Translations under genes and position numbers: made by a program
NCBI GenBank assembly: GCA_002633005.1
Contig: NMRA01000701.1
Location: forward strand, 76,053-140,052
Source: Phoronis australis
Taxonomy: Eukaryota; Phoronida; Phoronidae
Direction of reading: 5' to 3'
Length of the DNA: 64,000 nt
Shown here: piece by piece, positions 49,801 through 60,181 of the stretch
Position numbering within the stretch: the first letter of the stretch is position 1
Layout of the letters: each line of letters begins with the position of its first letter
The notes under the pieces: model-generated
Database searches by the model: none
What the model was told of the DNA's origin: nothing
What the model saw: only the letters and a program-made list of their open reading frames with translations

Positions 49801-52257
49801 GGGTTTTGTATTTGTTTATCAGTGATAATAAATATCTGAAAAAATTTAGTCATTGACTCAGAATTAAACCTGTCAACTTAATGTACACTCTTTCATGTCA
49901 TATTTTCCATTAAGAGTATTTCTACCTTGAGTCAAGGGCAAATTATGAAGATATAACCGCCATGCATTAACGTTCGAATAGATATTAAAGATATATTTGA
50001 ACAGAATGAATGTGGAAATACAATACCTGCAAAATAGCAATTACAAGAATGCTTGGCCAAGGCACTTAAATCACCGAATACAAGCTGGACTCGATTAATC
50101 GTGCTGCATTATTGAGAACAAATTTGTAAGTTTACTCGAAGCCTGCTATGGACCCCAATCTACTGTACTTTCGTGAACCGAGGTTAGACACTGAGCAAAT
50201 ATTAGACGGGAATTCTGCGTCATTTTGGATAGAATTTCGTGAACAAAGGAAGGCTATTTCGTCACCAAGATTCATCTGCCTGGCAGTCACGAAGAAAAAG
50301 GACGAACCTTTTGGAAATGTTGATTCAATATTAAGTGTTCGGTAGGAAAATAGGTTTCAGACGAAATGGGCGTTGGCATAGTTAAGAAGGTACATGTACA
50401 TGTACACACTGTTGATGAACGATGCAAAGAATACGTAACGTCCAACAATAGTTCTCAACTCCCAACCTGGAAATAAACTATGACAATAGTTCATTACTAT
50501 TAAGCCATCCGTCCTTAGACTGACGCCTCCGTACAAATATGCAAATTGATAAAAATCAAATCCTACATGTACCAGGGGCAGGCATCCTTTAAAAAAACAG
50601 TGCAGGTGGCCTGATGTGATTTGCCGTGCATCAGACGTGCGCAGGCCTCATGGTTGGACCCATTGCACAAAACACCTGAGCTAAAGCACTAGAGCCCCAA
50701 TTTCAATTGTTCTCGTACTTGTACTTACCTCAGAGGGTGCGATGTTCTTATCTTACGAAACATCTGTCGGGCGTGTTCATATTTGTGTATGTTAAACATG
50801 AAATTCAAATCATTTACCGTGTCATGATCCTGTAACACTACATGTACCATGATTCCAATATTTTGCACCAAGAGATGGACGAGCGTTTTTAAAACATTTC
50901 ATTCCAGGTGACTGTTTTTGTTCAGGTTCAACATATTGAAAAATTAAATTAAGAAACCACATACTGGACGGACTACCTGCTGTGCAGACTACATTTGCTA
51001 TGTCTTACAGCGACAGGTTTATGTTCCGGTACTACCCACGAAAATATTTAGGCATGTCAAATTTAAAACACAAGTAAACAACGTTTTTGATATCGCTTTA
51101 ATTTCTCAAATGTCTGATAAAAATCACACATCATTGCATAATATATGCTACTGATTCTATTGTACTCAGAAGATTGAAGACCCCAGGTGGTTTGTATGCA
51201 AAAGCTAATTTAGATGTTCGCACATTCGTAGACGCTAGTTCGTTAGCACAAGATTAGGGCTGCGTTCTAACGCGAGACGTAAGCCACTAAGACGAGAAAC
51301 CTTGATGAAACATTCCAGCTTTGCCGACCAATCTCTTCTGTGGTGGCTAGTATATTAGTGTAGGTTACCAAGCTCCCGAGCTAACCGGCGGAGCTCTCGT
51401 TTTTCACTCGCTTGACTGTCCGTGATCATGCTTTGCTGGAAACGGTCCTTCTTTATAAAACACAACCCAATTCTGCACCACGTGCTTAATGATATCGAAA
51501 GGGCACGTGAAATGCCACGTTGCTCTTATATGATTGTGCATCACCAGGATGAGAACCCTCGGGATATTAACATGAAGACCATTGGTTCATGACAACTATT
51601 TGACACGGTACTCTAAGATATTTACCTTATTACTCCGTCGTCTGGAGTTTAAGACCACTGATTATAATCGAGTCTTGTAAATACAATGTGTGTTTCAGTT
51701 CCTCAGTGATTTCGAATGAAGCTACTGAGTATACACCCCGGAATCCACATTAGAACACTGGGGAAATTACAGTCGCTAATGGCCTCTAATTTGTTTGTTT
51801 CAACACGGTAATTGCTTGTTAATACATGTAGGATTAACGCGCAAGCTTGGTGCACGGATAATAGACTCTCAACCGCATGCATGGAGACGACGACGTGCCA
51901 ATACGAAACTCGTCGTCTGCTTTACCACGAAGTCATGACCGAGCAGTGCGCCCACGTGGTCTTATTCTATACTATGGGTTTACGCCGTCGTGTATGCATC
52001 CGGCGACGATAAGAAGATATATTTCGTAAGTTTCATTAAGGAAAATATTTATTTTGGAATCATTACAACTAACTCACGTTTGGAAAAAATATATCACGAC
52101 GCTAACATCAATTATCTACAACTCTGAAAGGAAAAAATAACGTAAACAATGTACATGTACCAACTTTTGACGGTAACACTGGTTGACAGAGAGAAGCATT
52201 GTCCTGGAACAAGATACATGTACGACAGAACGACCCAGTTTCCTTGGCTTAGTTTAA
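49801..52257. other. No recognised gene; possible LINE tail at its left end
   Basis: The frame at 50148-50345 is unrecognised and might be LINE-derived. A TACATGTACATGTACA run lies at 50391-50406. The frame at 51812-52012 has no motif. I see no other feature. Confidence 0.4.
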
Positions 52258-52392
52258 TTTGTGATGATGTTGATAGTGATGATGGTGGTGGTGGTGATGG
52301 TAATGGTGTGGGAGTAGTGACGGTGGCTTTGACTGTGGTGATGACTATGATGAAGACGAAGACGGTGATGAAAATGGGGGTGATGGCGATTA
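52258..52392. repeat. Imperfect GAT/GGT microsatellite tract
   Basis: Runs such as GATGATGGTGGTGGTGGTGA, and further GATGAAGAC-type words, give a purine/GT-rich imperfect triplet repeat over about 135 bases. The open frame across it is a consequence of the repeat. Confidence 0.75.
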
Positions 52393-54833
52393 TGTACTTA
52401 CCATCGATGCCACAGAATTTACAAAAAGAAACGCAAAAAGAAAGGATTTAACATTTTGTAACAATTTTCTTTTGGTCTAATTTGTCATTGACTTAATCTA
52501 ATTAAAACCCACCCGCATTGTCTTCATAGCCAGTATGATTTCACATAAAAACACATTTATCAGCGGAATCACATGTCCATGCGCTTATTGCACTAACTGT
52601 CAATAAAGGTATAAGTCACAAACATAACGACTTTACCTTGACCTATACAGATGACTCTGGGAACTGTCCTTTTAGTTTGCTAGTTCATCACTTGGCAATG
52701 GATAGTGCAGAACATCGGCGACTATTCTCCAGGATCGAACAGGTGGCTGATTGATTTTGTCAAAGCGGACGGAGCCGATTGTGCGGTCGCCAACGGAGGA
52801 CCAAATGCCAACGAGCGTATATTGACTCGCTTCTAACGAGTAGAGCTTGTCAAGTGACCGCGAGGTAAAAGTTCATATCCTGTGCGTGGGCTGGTTAAGT
52901 GTACATACGCGATTATTTAATTAGCGGGAGGTTACCTTAGAAACAGCGAGCATAACAGAAAGCAGCTACTGTGCGTACATGCGCGTTCATTGTTTGCCAT
53001 ATCGAATCATGTTCATGTCACAATTGTTTTCTGAGTACTGCAGCATTAGGCCTACAGGTGTTTGTGAAGCGAGATAGAAGAGTTTGTATGCAAATCAGTC
53101 TCCGCCCTCGCCAAGGGTTTCACTATAGGAGCATTTGGAGCTTGATTTATTGAGAAAATTTAACATTTATCATCTGTAATTAATCAAGATCGCACAAATT
53201 GATATTTTATGTCTACCGTTCACACACGAGCAGACACATTGGACTTAAATAACACTCTTGGCGTTTATCTGAGCCCATTTCATCCAACTCTCAACGTTGC
53301 CGAACCGACCCGATTATGGCGAATAAGACGTCTAAATTCAGGCAAATTAAACCGAATTTTTCGTATTTTATACAGGAATGAGCATCACGATCCTGAATTT
53401 GGCTACAAAAATGAATCGTGTAATCCCCAGAAAATTTTTTATTAAATCTATTCCGCGACAGATGTGATTCAAAGAAATGCGCCTTTGGGGATTTTTTTGT
53501 ACCCGGATCCTACATGTAGATGTAAATAGGGGTTTGATTTATACATGTGCAATACACTACAGTTCAATGGATTGTAATGTAGATTGTGCATTGGTGCAGC
53601 CACACAACACGCAGAACTATTTTTGGATATCGACAATAATTTGGTACCTCTGGGCTAAATATCCCTTGTTTTAATTAACAAAAAATCATTGTCAATTTTA
53701 CGACCAAAAAACTCGTTTTGGGGATAATCAATGAATTTGATAGACACGAACAGGGGCTGTCGGGAATGTCCCTTCACGTTTCCATTGTTAAAACACCTAC
53801 GGTCGTTTTGATCCTGAGGCCAGTGCTTGCCAAATCATGGTACACTTGAGATTATATACCTCTCTGACCAACGTTTGTGGACAGGAATGACATTCGACCG
53901 CCACATCTCGCTTAGTCATCGATTTCGCCACCCTCTACCGGCATTATTGTTTCACCTGGGTAGCTATAACTTAAGGAGTGCGACCGCGCCATTGGCACAA
54001 AACTATCATTTCTGATAGTGTCTGCCCAAACAATCGGAATAGCGTTCCATGGAGAAAAAAGTCCTACGAGAAAATCCAGATCACGCAAAATCACGCGAGA
54101 GAATGACGATAGTTTGGCGAGTATGTTCGAGACCCAACTAAGGACAGAAGTAGCAGATTCGTGCAGTGGCTGATGTCGAAGCAATCACTTGTCTGGTTCA
54201 ACACGAGACTCCTGAAAAACGGATAACGTACAGAAAACACAACAGTAAGGGTTTTACTCAACAAAGACCTGTCTTTTTGTTTTACTACGTTCACCGAAAA
54301 AAACTGAGTTGCCGAAAATAACCAAAATTGCGATTTTGGCAATTTGTACCCAAAACTGCAGTCTGAAGCCGGTAACTGTATATCCTGCAAAAATCCCAAA
54401 GAACAAGGAAGTGCTCTGAAAATGACGGATCTTACCGAAAACGGAAAATTTCTGGACTTCTTTCACTGAAATCAACCCCAAAGAACTACCATTAGTAACA
54501 GTCGTTAGAATTTACACTCTCTAATACGTGTAGTCGCGAGGTAGCAGACAAAAGCATGCGTGAAAGATGCCGCTCCAAAATCAAATGGGAACCCATAGAT
54601 CTGAGTCCCTGTGGCACACAGCCATATTTTCTGAAAACGATCCCGTAGCTCCTGTTTTCGCAACTGTCAGCCACTATCGGAACCCGGGTCATCACTATAC
54701 CGTACTTTCAATGTTGTCAATTTCGCATGCACATGGTCGCCGCTACCGTCGGCGCAAAGCTTCACTAAACTAAATGTTGAAATATTTTTGAGCCTTAATT
54801 GCGGTACAGGTTCTTAGAAGCTTAGCATTTTCT
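52393..54833. other. No recognised gene
   Basis: Frames at 53209-53445, 53827-54015, 53912-54184, 54091-54399 and 54567-54773 overlap one another on both strands and have no recognisable motif. AATCACGCGAGAGAATGACG near 54090 resembles words inside MITE family A only weakly. Confidence 0.4.
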
Positions 54834-54914
54834 AAACCCCCCTCGATCCCAGCACCTCACGACCCCCTCGACCCACAACCCCCACGACCCACAACGCCCT
54901 CGACCCACGACCTG
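54834..54914 (+). repeat. C-rich CGACCC minisatellite-like arm
   Basis: Repeated words CCTCGACCCA, CACGACCCA and CTCACGACCC fill this segment. Its inverted counterpart (GGTCGAGGGGGTCG, GAGTCGTGGGGCTCGAGG) is at about 55575-55642. The flanks CTAAACCC and GGTTTTAG also mirror each other, so the two may be subterminal repeats of one ~0.8-kb element. Confidence 0.55.
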
Positions 54915-54930
54915 TTGCAATAGATGTATC

Positions 54931-55088
54931 CAGTTGCAGATTTAGAGGGGGGCCAAGGGAGCCAAGGCTCCCCTAAAATTCTCCCAGATTTCATTTGGCA
55001 GTTCGGGGGGTGCGAAAGTCTGGCTGGCAAAATCCTGACTAATACTATGACCTGGCCCCCCTAACTCAAAATCCTGGATCCGCTTCTG
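54931..55088. mobile_element. Short TIR element, hAT-like ends, 5-bp TSD GTATC
   Basis: CAGTTGCAGATTTAG opens the element and CCTGGATCCGCTTCTG closes it. GTATC flanks both ends (54926-54930 and 55089-55093). G-rich then C-rich runs mirror the copies at 1881 and 41675. The element is 158 bp, non-coding, and nested between the inverted CGACCC arms. Confidence 0.85.
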
Positions 55089-56132
55089 GTATCTGCGCTT
55101 TTTACACACTTCATCATCATATTGCGTCGCTGAGTGACTTTCCCATAAAATTTACCTACACGCGAATCTACTCTGGCTGAAGGCTAGTGGTGCAAGAACA
55201 CGATCTGATTAGGCGCATTGTGAGCGTGCTATCGTTGTCACGGAAATAGTTCCACGAGCGACTACAAATGACCCCGTTCTATTAAATTTAGGGAGTGAGT
55301 AGTACGTTTCAAACTGTATTTACTGAAAAAATCACATATCCGTGGCCTTCTCGTACTCTCTCACAATAGCTTGAACCTATCATTCACTGGAGAGTTCGAT
55401 TTCGTACGTTGGTAGGTCTTTGATTGCCTTGATTCTTTTTCTGTCTTTGGCTTTCAGGCTTGACGAATCGATTCTCTTAATTGCAAAAATCAGGGAAAAG
55501 CCAGCCGAGCTCACGGTCAGACTCATTGGTCAGCCCTTGGTCTATGTTCAGATGGAGTCGAACTTGCGTAAACTAGGTCGAGGGGGTCGCGGGTCGAGGA
55601 AGTCAAAGGTAGAGGGCCGGAGTCGTGGGGCTCGAGGTTTTAGAACAATGCGCTCAGATAACTTAGATTTACAATAAACCCCAGAGTTTAATCCAAAAAA
55701 CAACAACAACAACAACAGTAGGCTTAGGCCACTTATAAAATTGACCTCACCGTCAGATTGAAATTAATTTCTAGGCTCGAATTGTTGTTTTAGACCAGGG
55801 TCATCAATTTGATTTTGTCACGGTGGTTCAGTTTCACCTGCCGAAGCAGTATGGTCGTCTAAGGATTCCCAGGCCTTTTATTGAAACTTTGAATTCAACC
55901 AACTGATATATGACAAAATGATATTGCATAGAGCATACACTGTATTCACGTGTGACGAAAGTCGTTTAGACACAAGCCAAACACTTGATTCATACTGTAG
56001 CTACTTTACAGACAATTAGCTACTGGCGTCAATTTGTGGTAAAGGGCGCTTAAGGCTTTCTAAAACCTAATAAAGCGCCATATTTGAAATGGAGTTAAGA
56101 GTTTTTTGTTGAGGTAGCTTTTCTATTTACGC
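55089..56132. other. No recognised gene; G+C-rich arm and AAC microsatellite inside
   Basis: The segment includes the inverted CGACCC-type arm at about 55575-55642 and a short (AAC)n run at about 55699-55719. The open frame at 55420-55677 crosses the arm and gains its Arg/Gly-rich tail from it, so it is unlikely to be a gene. Confidence 0.45.
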
Positions 56133-57775
56133 ACAAAACAAGAGCAACGCGGAGCGTTGAAATGCGCCCATGAATGCACTGCAAACGGTGCGCTTCTAGG
56201 GTGTTTATTTGTATCATAAAAATGGCCACTAGATAGTGCAAAATACTTCAAATCCATCATAAAACAGGAAAATGTCACCGTATTTTAACAGAAAGCTATT
56301 TACCACATTTCATGAAAAATCCGTCAAAAAACTTTAGCAAAACGGAAAAAATGAAATTGCCACTAGGGGACAAAGCATTCATCGGATCCGTCTGAAAGTT
56401 GTCATCTTCTGTTGTCAACGTCATATAAATACACTTGCTAAATTTAATAAACTCTCTGCAGAGGGCTTAGAAGATATACACAGCTAAGGGCAAAAAATGC
56501 CACTAATAGGCGCCACACTTATTGAAGCCGGAAAATCATCGTCAACCGTTCTCTTCACACTAACAATACATAAGCCAAAAACAGACTAGAAAACAGTAAA
56601 AATGGCCACTAGATGGAGCAAAATACGTCGAATCCGTCTGAACACCGAAAAGTGTCACTGTTTTTTGAAAGAAAGCTATTTAACAAATTTTATGAAAATT
56701 CGTCGAGGAACGTCATCTAAGAAACAAATGGAAAAACATAAAAAACGAAATTGCCACTAGGGTTCAGTTTTAGTCGGACCTGTTTGAAAGTTGTCGTCTT
56801 CCGTTGTTAACTTCCTACAAAAACACGTACGTGCTAAATTTAATAAAGAACCTGCAGAGGGCTTAGGAGGTACAGGTACGCCTGGGCGCAAAACAAAAAC
56901 AAAAACAAAACTGCCACTAGGAGGCGCCACAGCAGTCGAAGTCATCGGAAAAACGGCAATTGTTCTCTTTATAGTAAGAACATACATGCCATTTTTCGCA
57001 ATCATGCTTAGAGTGGTTTGGTTGATGGAGGGACGGACGCTTAAAACAGACTCGAAAACAGTAAAAATGGCCATTAGGTGGCGCAAAATACCTCGAATCC
57101 ATCCGAAAATCCGAAAACGGGAGGATAGCGTCACCTTATTAATAGATGCGTATGTACCAAATTTTATGGAAATCCATCGAGGACCTTTGAAGAAACAGAG
57201 GAAAACGTAAAAAAATAAAATTGCCACTAGGGGCACACCTGTAGCCCTGTCTGTCCGAAAGTCGTAGTCGTCCGTAGTCAACTTCATATAAAAACATTTG
57301 CTGCATTTAATAAAGATCCTGTGGAGCCTTTAGGAGATACAGCCATGGGCGCAAAAACAAACGCAACTGACACTAGGAGGCTCGACAGTAGTCGACGTCG
57401 TCGGAAAATCTTCGTCAACCGTCCTCTTCCTAGTAAGAACATACATGCCAATTTTCGCAATCATCCTTAGACTGGTTTAGTTGACAGAGGGGCGAACGCC
57501 AAAAACGGACTCCAGATTGCGCAAAATACTTCGAATCCATCCGAAAACTAAAGGATATCGTCACCTCATTAACAGATGCCTATGTGCTAAATTTCATCAA
57601 ATTCGGTCGAGGACCTTTGAAGATACAGAGGTAAACGTAAAAAAATAAAATTGCCACTAGAGGGCACAGCGGTACTCGGGTCAGTCCGCAACTCGACGCT
57701 CATAGGAGCACACCTGCCAAATTTCAATAAGATCCTGCAAGGGGTTTAGGAGATACAGCCGCGGACGCCGGACGC
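56133..57775 (+). repeat. Tandem array of ~380-470-bp units with CCACTAG motifs
   Basis: Blocks repeat in fixed order. GCAAAATAC begins at 56238, 56618, 57083 and 57521. ATTGCCACTAG begins at 56356, 56750, 57220 and 57650. AATTTAATAAA..CCTGCAGAGG followed by TTAGGAGATACAG appears four times. The array opens with AAGAGCAACGCGGAGCGTTG, a small hairpin, and closes with GGAGATACAGC. The same head and tail bound a single-unit copy at 62232-62670, so this is an expanded copy of a dispersed element. The 176-codon minus frame at 56757-57287 is internal repeat and not a gene. Confidence 0.9.
57654..57667 (+). promoter_or_regulatory. CTCF-core-like motif (best of ten in the array)
   Basis: CCACTAGAGGGCAC fits the known animal CTCF core CCASYAGRKGGCRS at every position. 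Related words start at 56226, 56360, 56500, 56606, 56754, 56914, 57071, 57224 and 57370, for example CCACTAGGAGGCGCC and CCATTAGGTGGCGC. Binding is inferred from the motif only. Confidence 0.35.
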
Positions 57776-58999
57776 CTTGACAGAGACGACGGCAACATGC
57801 ATCCACATATAAATATGTGAGAGCATAAAAACAAGGACAGAATAGAGTTCAACGTCAAGTTTCGAGATTTTGACTGATAATTAGCGTTGGATGCTTTTTT
57901 AAGTTTCTCTGTCATAAGATCCATGTTAGGTTCTCCACTGTTCGTACACAGTCAGATGGAACGGACGTCTCCATTCCTATGAAGCTACACGGCCAGTCAC
58001 AATGAACCACGTAATATTACTGTCGACTGATGACGACATGTTTTGATATTTCGTGATAACAAGTAGGTCTACATGTATAGGGTGCTCCTTAAATGTTTAC
58101 AAAAAATGCTCTGAAACACGAATACAGCTGCAAAATGGTTTTACTGGAAATTAATTGTTTTTTGTATTCCAAAATTCCAAAGCTTCTTTCGCGAGGCACT
58201 AAATTAGAAATTGAGAAAATGTAGCCATTGGTTTTTCATCTGAAACGCCTCTCGTTCAATCCAAAATGCACATGGCACTTTACACTGTATTCTATAAAAG
58301 TGGCCTTAACTTGCTCCTTACCCAGAATGCAAGTGATTCCTGGGTCTGCAAAAACTTGGCAAGTCGTGATTCGTTTAGACCGTACTCGTCGAATAAAACA
58401 AAACGCCGATAAACAATAGTGTAAAGCCTGATCCCGAAACAACGTTAATCATTTGTACATTCTTAGTCAGTAACAACGTATGGTTTTGGAAGTAAAGTGC
58501 ATGTTTTCTTCAGTTCATCATTCGTCGTGTGCTTTATTTCATGCACGTGACGAGTGGAAGAAGCAAAAGCAGCTGAATGGCGTGCCGCAGCCGAAATGAT
58601 ACAACATTGACGCGACAAGACCGAAAATCAATACACTATCCTTGATTATAGATGGCCCTACTATGCATTTGTGAGGAATCAGAATCTCGCCCATGGCACT
58701 ACGTCACCCTATTGTTTAATTAATTGAACAGCGACGTAAGTATAAAAGTCTAACCTACAGCAGAACCGTTTTACTATGTATCAGATGTCCCAAAACGTGA
58801 TCCAATATTTGACAAATAATTTCTCAACAAAAGATGAACCGAATTTTTTCAAATTTCTGCCAGATGAACCTTAGGATATCGTCAACAAATGTGCTAAATG
58901 TCAAAGATATGTGCCCAGTTGTGCGAGTACTGTCAAATTAAAAACATCAAATCCAAAAAATAATATTTCAAAGTGAAGCTCGCTTATTTTAGTTTATGC
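57776..58999. other. No recognised gene
   Basis: Overlapping opposite frames at 58228-58442 have no motif. Nothing else stands out. Confidence 0.5.
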
Positions 59000-59199
59000 T
59001 CAATATGTCCTGCATCTTCCTCCACGACTGAACGTAGCCCGGGTTCTTCCAATGCTTTTCTGCATTTCTTCCTTCGAGATTTCCTCCCCTGACATAATCA
59101 TATTGTCTTTTAAAGAGTTCTCATCATGATCCTGTGTTTCAAGAAGAATTGTATTACTATTAATTTTCTCAAGAGATTTAATAGCCCTTAGTATACCTG
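59000..59199 (-). CDS. Candidate terminal coding exon, unrecognised protein
   Basis: On the minus strand TTTTTTCTTAACAACAG, a strong polypyrimidine-AG acceptor, precedes an open stretch that begins GILRAIKSLEKINSNT, continues LLETQDHDENSLKD and EEISKEEMQKSIGRTRATF, and ends RCRTY before a stop. The sequence is charged and helical in character, as expected of a coding exon rather than random A+T-rich DNA. No upstream exon could be identified and I recognise no family. Confidence 0.3.
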
Positions 59200-59355
59200 T
59201 TGTTAAGAAAAAAGCCAAAAATTCAAACAAAAAATAGGTTTCTGTTATCGGTGTTGTACGTAATGGGTGGAAGACCGTCTCCGCCGTTTTTGTTTTTACC
59301 AGTGTGATACTGAACAGTGGTGAGGAGAGTCCTCGAAGGGCCGCCTTTTTCAGAC

Positions 59356-59560
59356 GTGAAAAGGTGCGTTTGTGGAGGCTGTAGTAACAGCAACTTGACT
59401 GAGAGCGTCTCTGTGTTCAAATGCCCTAAATACGTGAAAGTTGGGCGAAAATAGCCTCGGTTTGGGAGCCGCACGAGAGCGTGGAATGTCAGTGTGTAGC
59501 ATGCGATTCAGTCGAGAGCCACAGTTTGTTCGGCACATTTCAAGGATTCGTTGTTTCGAC
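59356..59560 (+). pseudogene. THAP zinc-finger relic
   Basis: From 59356 the frame reads VKRCVCGGCSNSNLTES then VSVFKCPKYV, matching the start of a THAP domain with C-x4-C at 59365 and 59380 and the usual FPK motif altered to CPK. A stop occurs at 59452. About 38 residues after the second cysteine, in a shifted frame, SVCSMRF (59489-59509) matches the C-x2-H-F half with His changed to Arg. The spacing fits the family. The relic could come from a P-like transposase or from a domesticated THAP gene; the other THAP fragment in this window is in the TIR element at 3632-4689. Confidence 0.6.
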
Positions 59561-59986
59561 CAAACACAAAAACGGCGTTACCATGAAGCCAACTTGTGTT
59601 TTTTTTAAATTTTATAAATAATGAACTAACTGCTTCCATTCTACAGCGAGTGATGCCAGGCCCTGGGCCCCGTCCCAGATCGAGTGCCACGACACGTGGG
59701 TTATGCATTTTGTAAAGGACTGGCGGGGGTGCATGACACTCGTGTTGTTCGTTGCAGCCGTTTAAGTGGACTTTTTACCTGCAAATTTGATACTGGTACG
59801 CTTGTAGTTTCGGAACAATCTCCTTTCTTCAGGTGTGCAGGTATGTAGTAAAACACCGAGAAACATAACAAACGTCTTCCACTCATTACATCATTTGGCG
59901 GGTAACTTGGAAAAAACTAATTTTGAGACTATTTGGCATAAAACGTCCTCATTTACTTAGGTTTTATGATTTTCATGTCATATTAG
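59561..59986. other. No recognised gene; may be further THAP-relic sequence
   Basis: Minus frames at 59508-59886 overlap the relic and carry no motif. TTTTTTTTAAATTTTATAAA near 59600 is simply A+T-rich. Confidence 0.4.
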
Positions 59987-60181
59987 CTACAGTAACTGAA
60001 ACCTCAAAACTACGAAAATACATGGTGGGAAATCTTCAACTCCTGCTAAGTCGATTTCTCTCTTACTCTCCTTCAAAGAGTCACATATAGCATAGTCCAT
60101 TGGATTGCAGTCAGAACTGTTGCTTAATATAGCAATGAGTCTATTTACAGTTGTACAACTCCACCGTTTTCCAGGGAACAC
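59987..60181 (-). pseudogene. Tc1/mariner-like transposase C-terminal scrap
   Basis: On the minus strand, SNSSDCNPMDYAICDSLKES (about 60120-60060) resembles the conserved SPDLNPxDYxxWxxLK segment at the third catalytic acidic residue of Tc1/mariner DDE transposases. Leu is replaced by Cys and Trp by Cys. No upstream DD motifs or TIRs were found. It is therefore a short, dead fragment, and the match could be partly chance. Confidence 0.45.

Noticed and set aside
52149..52451. 100-codon plus frame with Val/Met/Asp-rich tail
   Set aside because: Its second half is the GAT/GGT microsatellite; the first half has no motif.
56757..57287. 176-codon minus-strand open frame, the second longest in the window
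   Set aside because: It lies wholly inside the tandem repeat array and its peptide repeats with the array (KLTTDDYDF, KLTTEDDNF).
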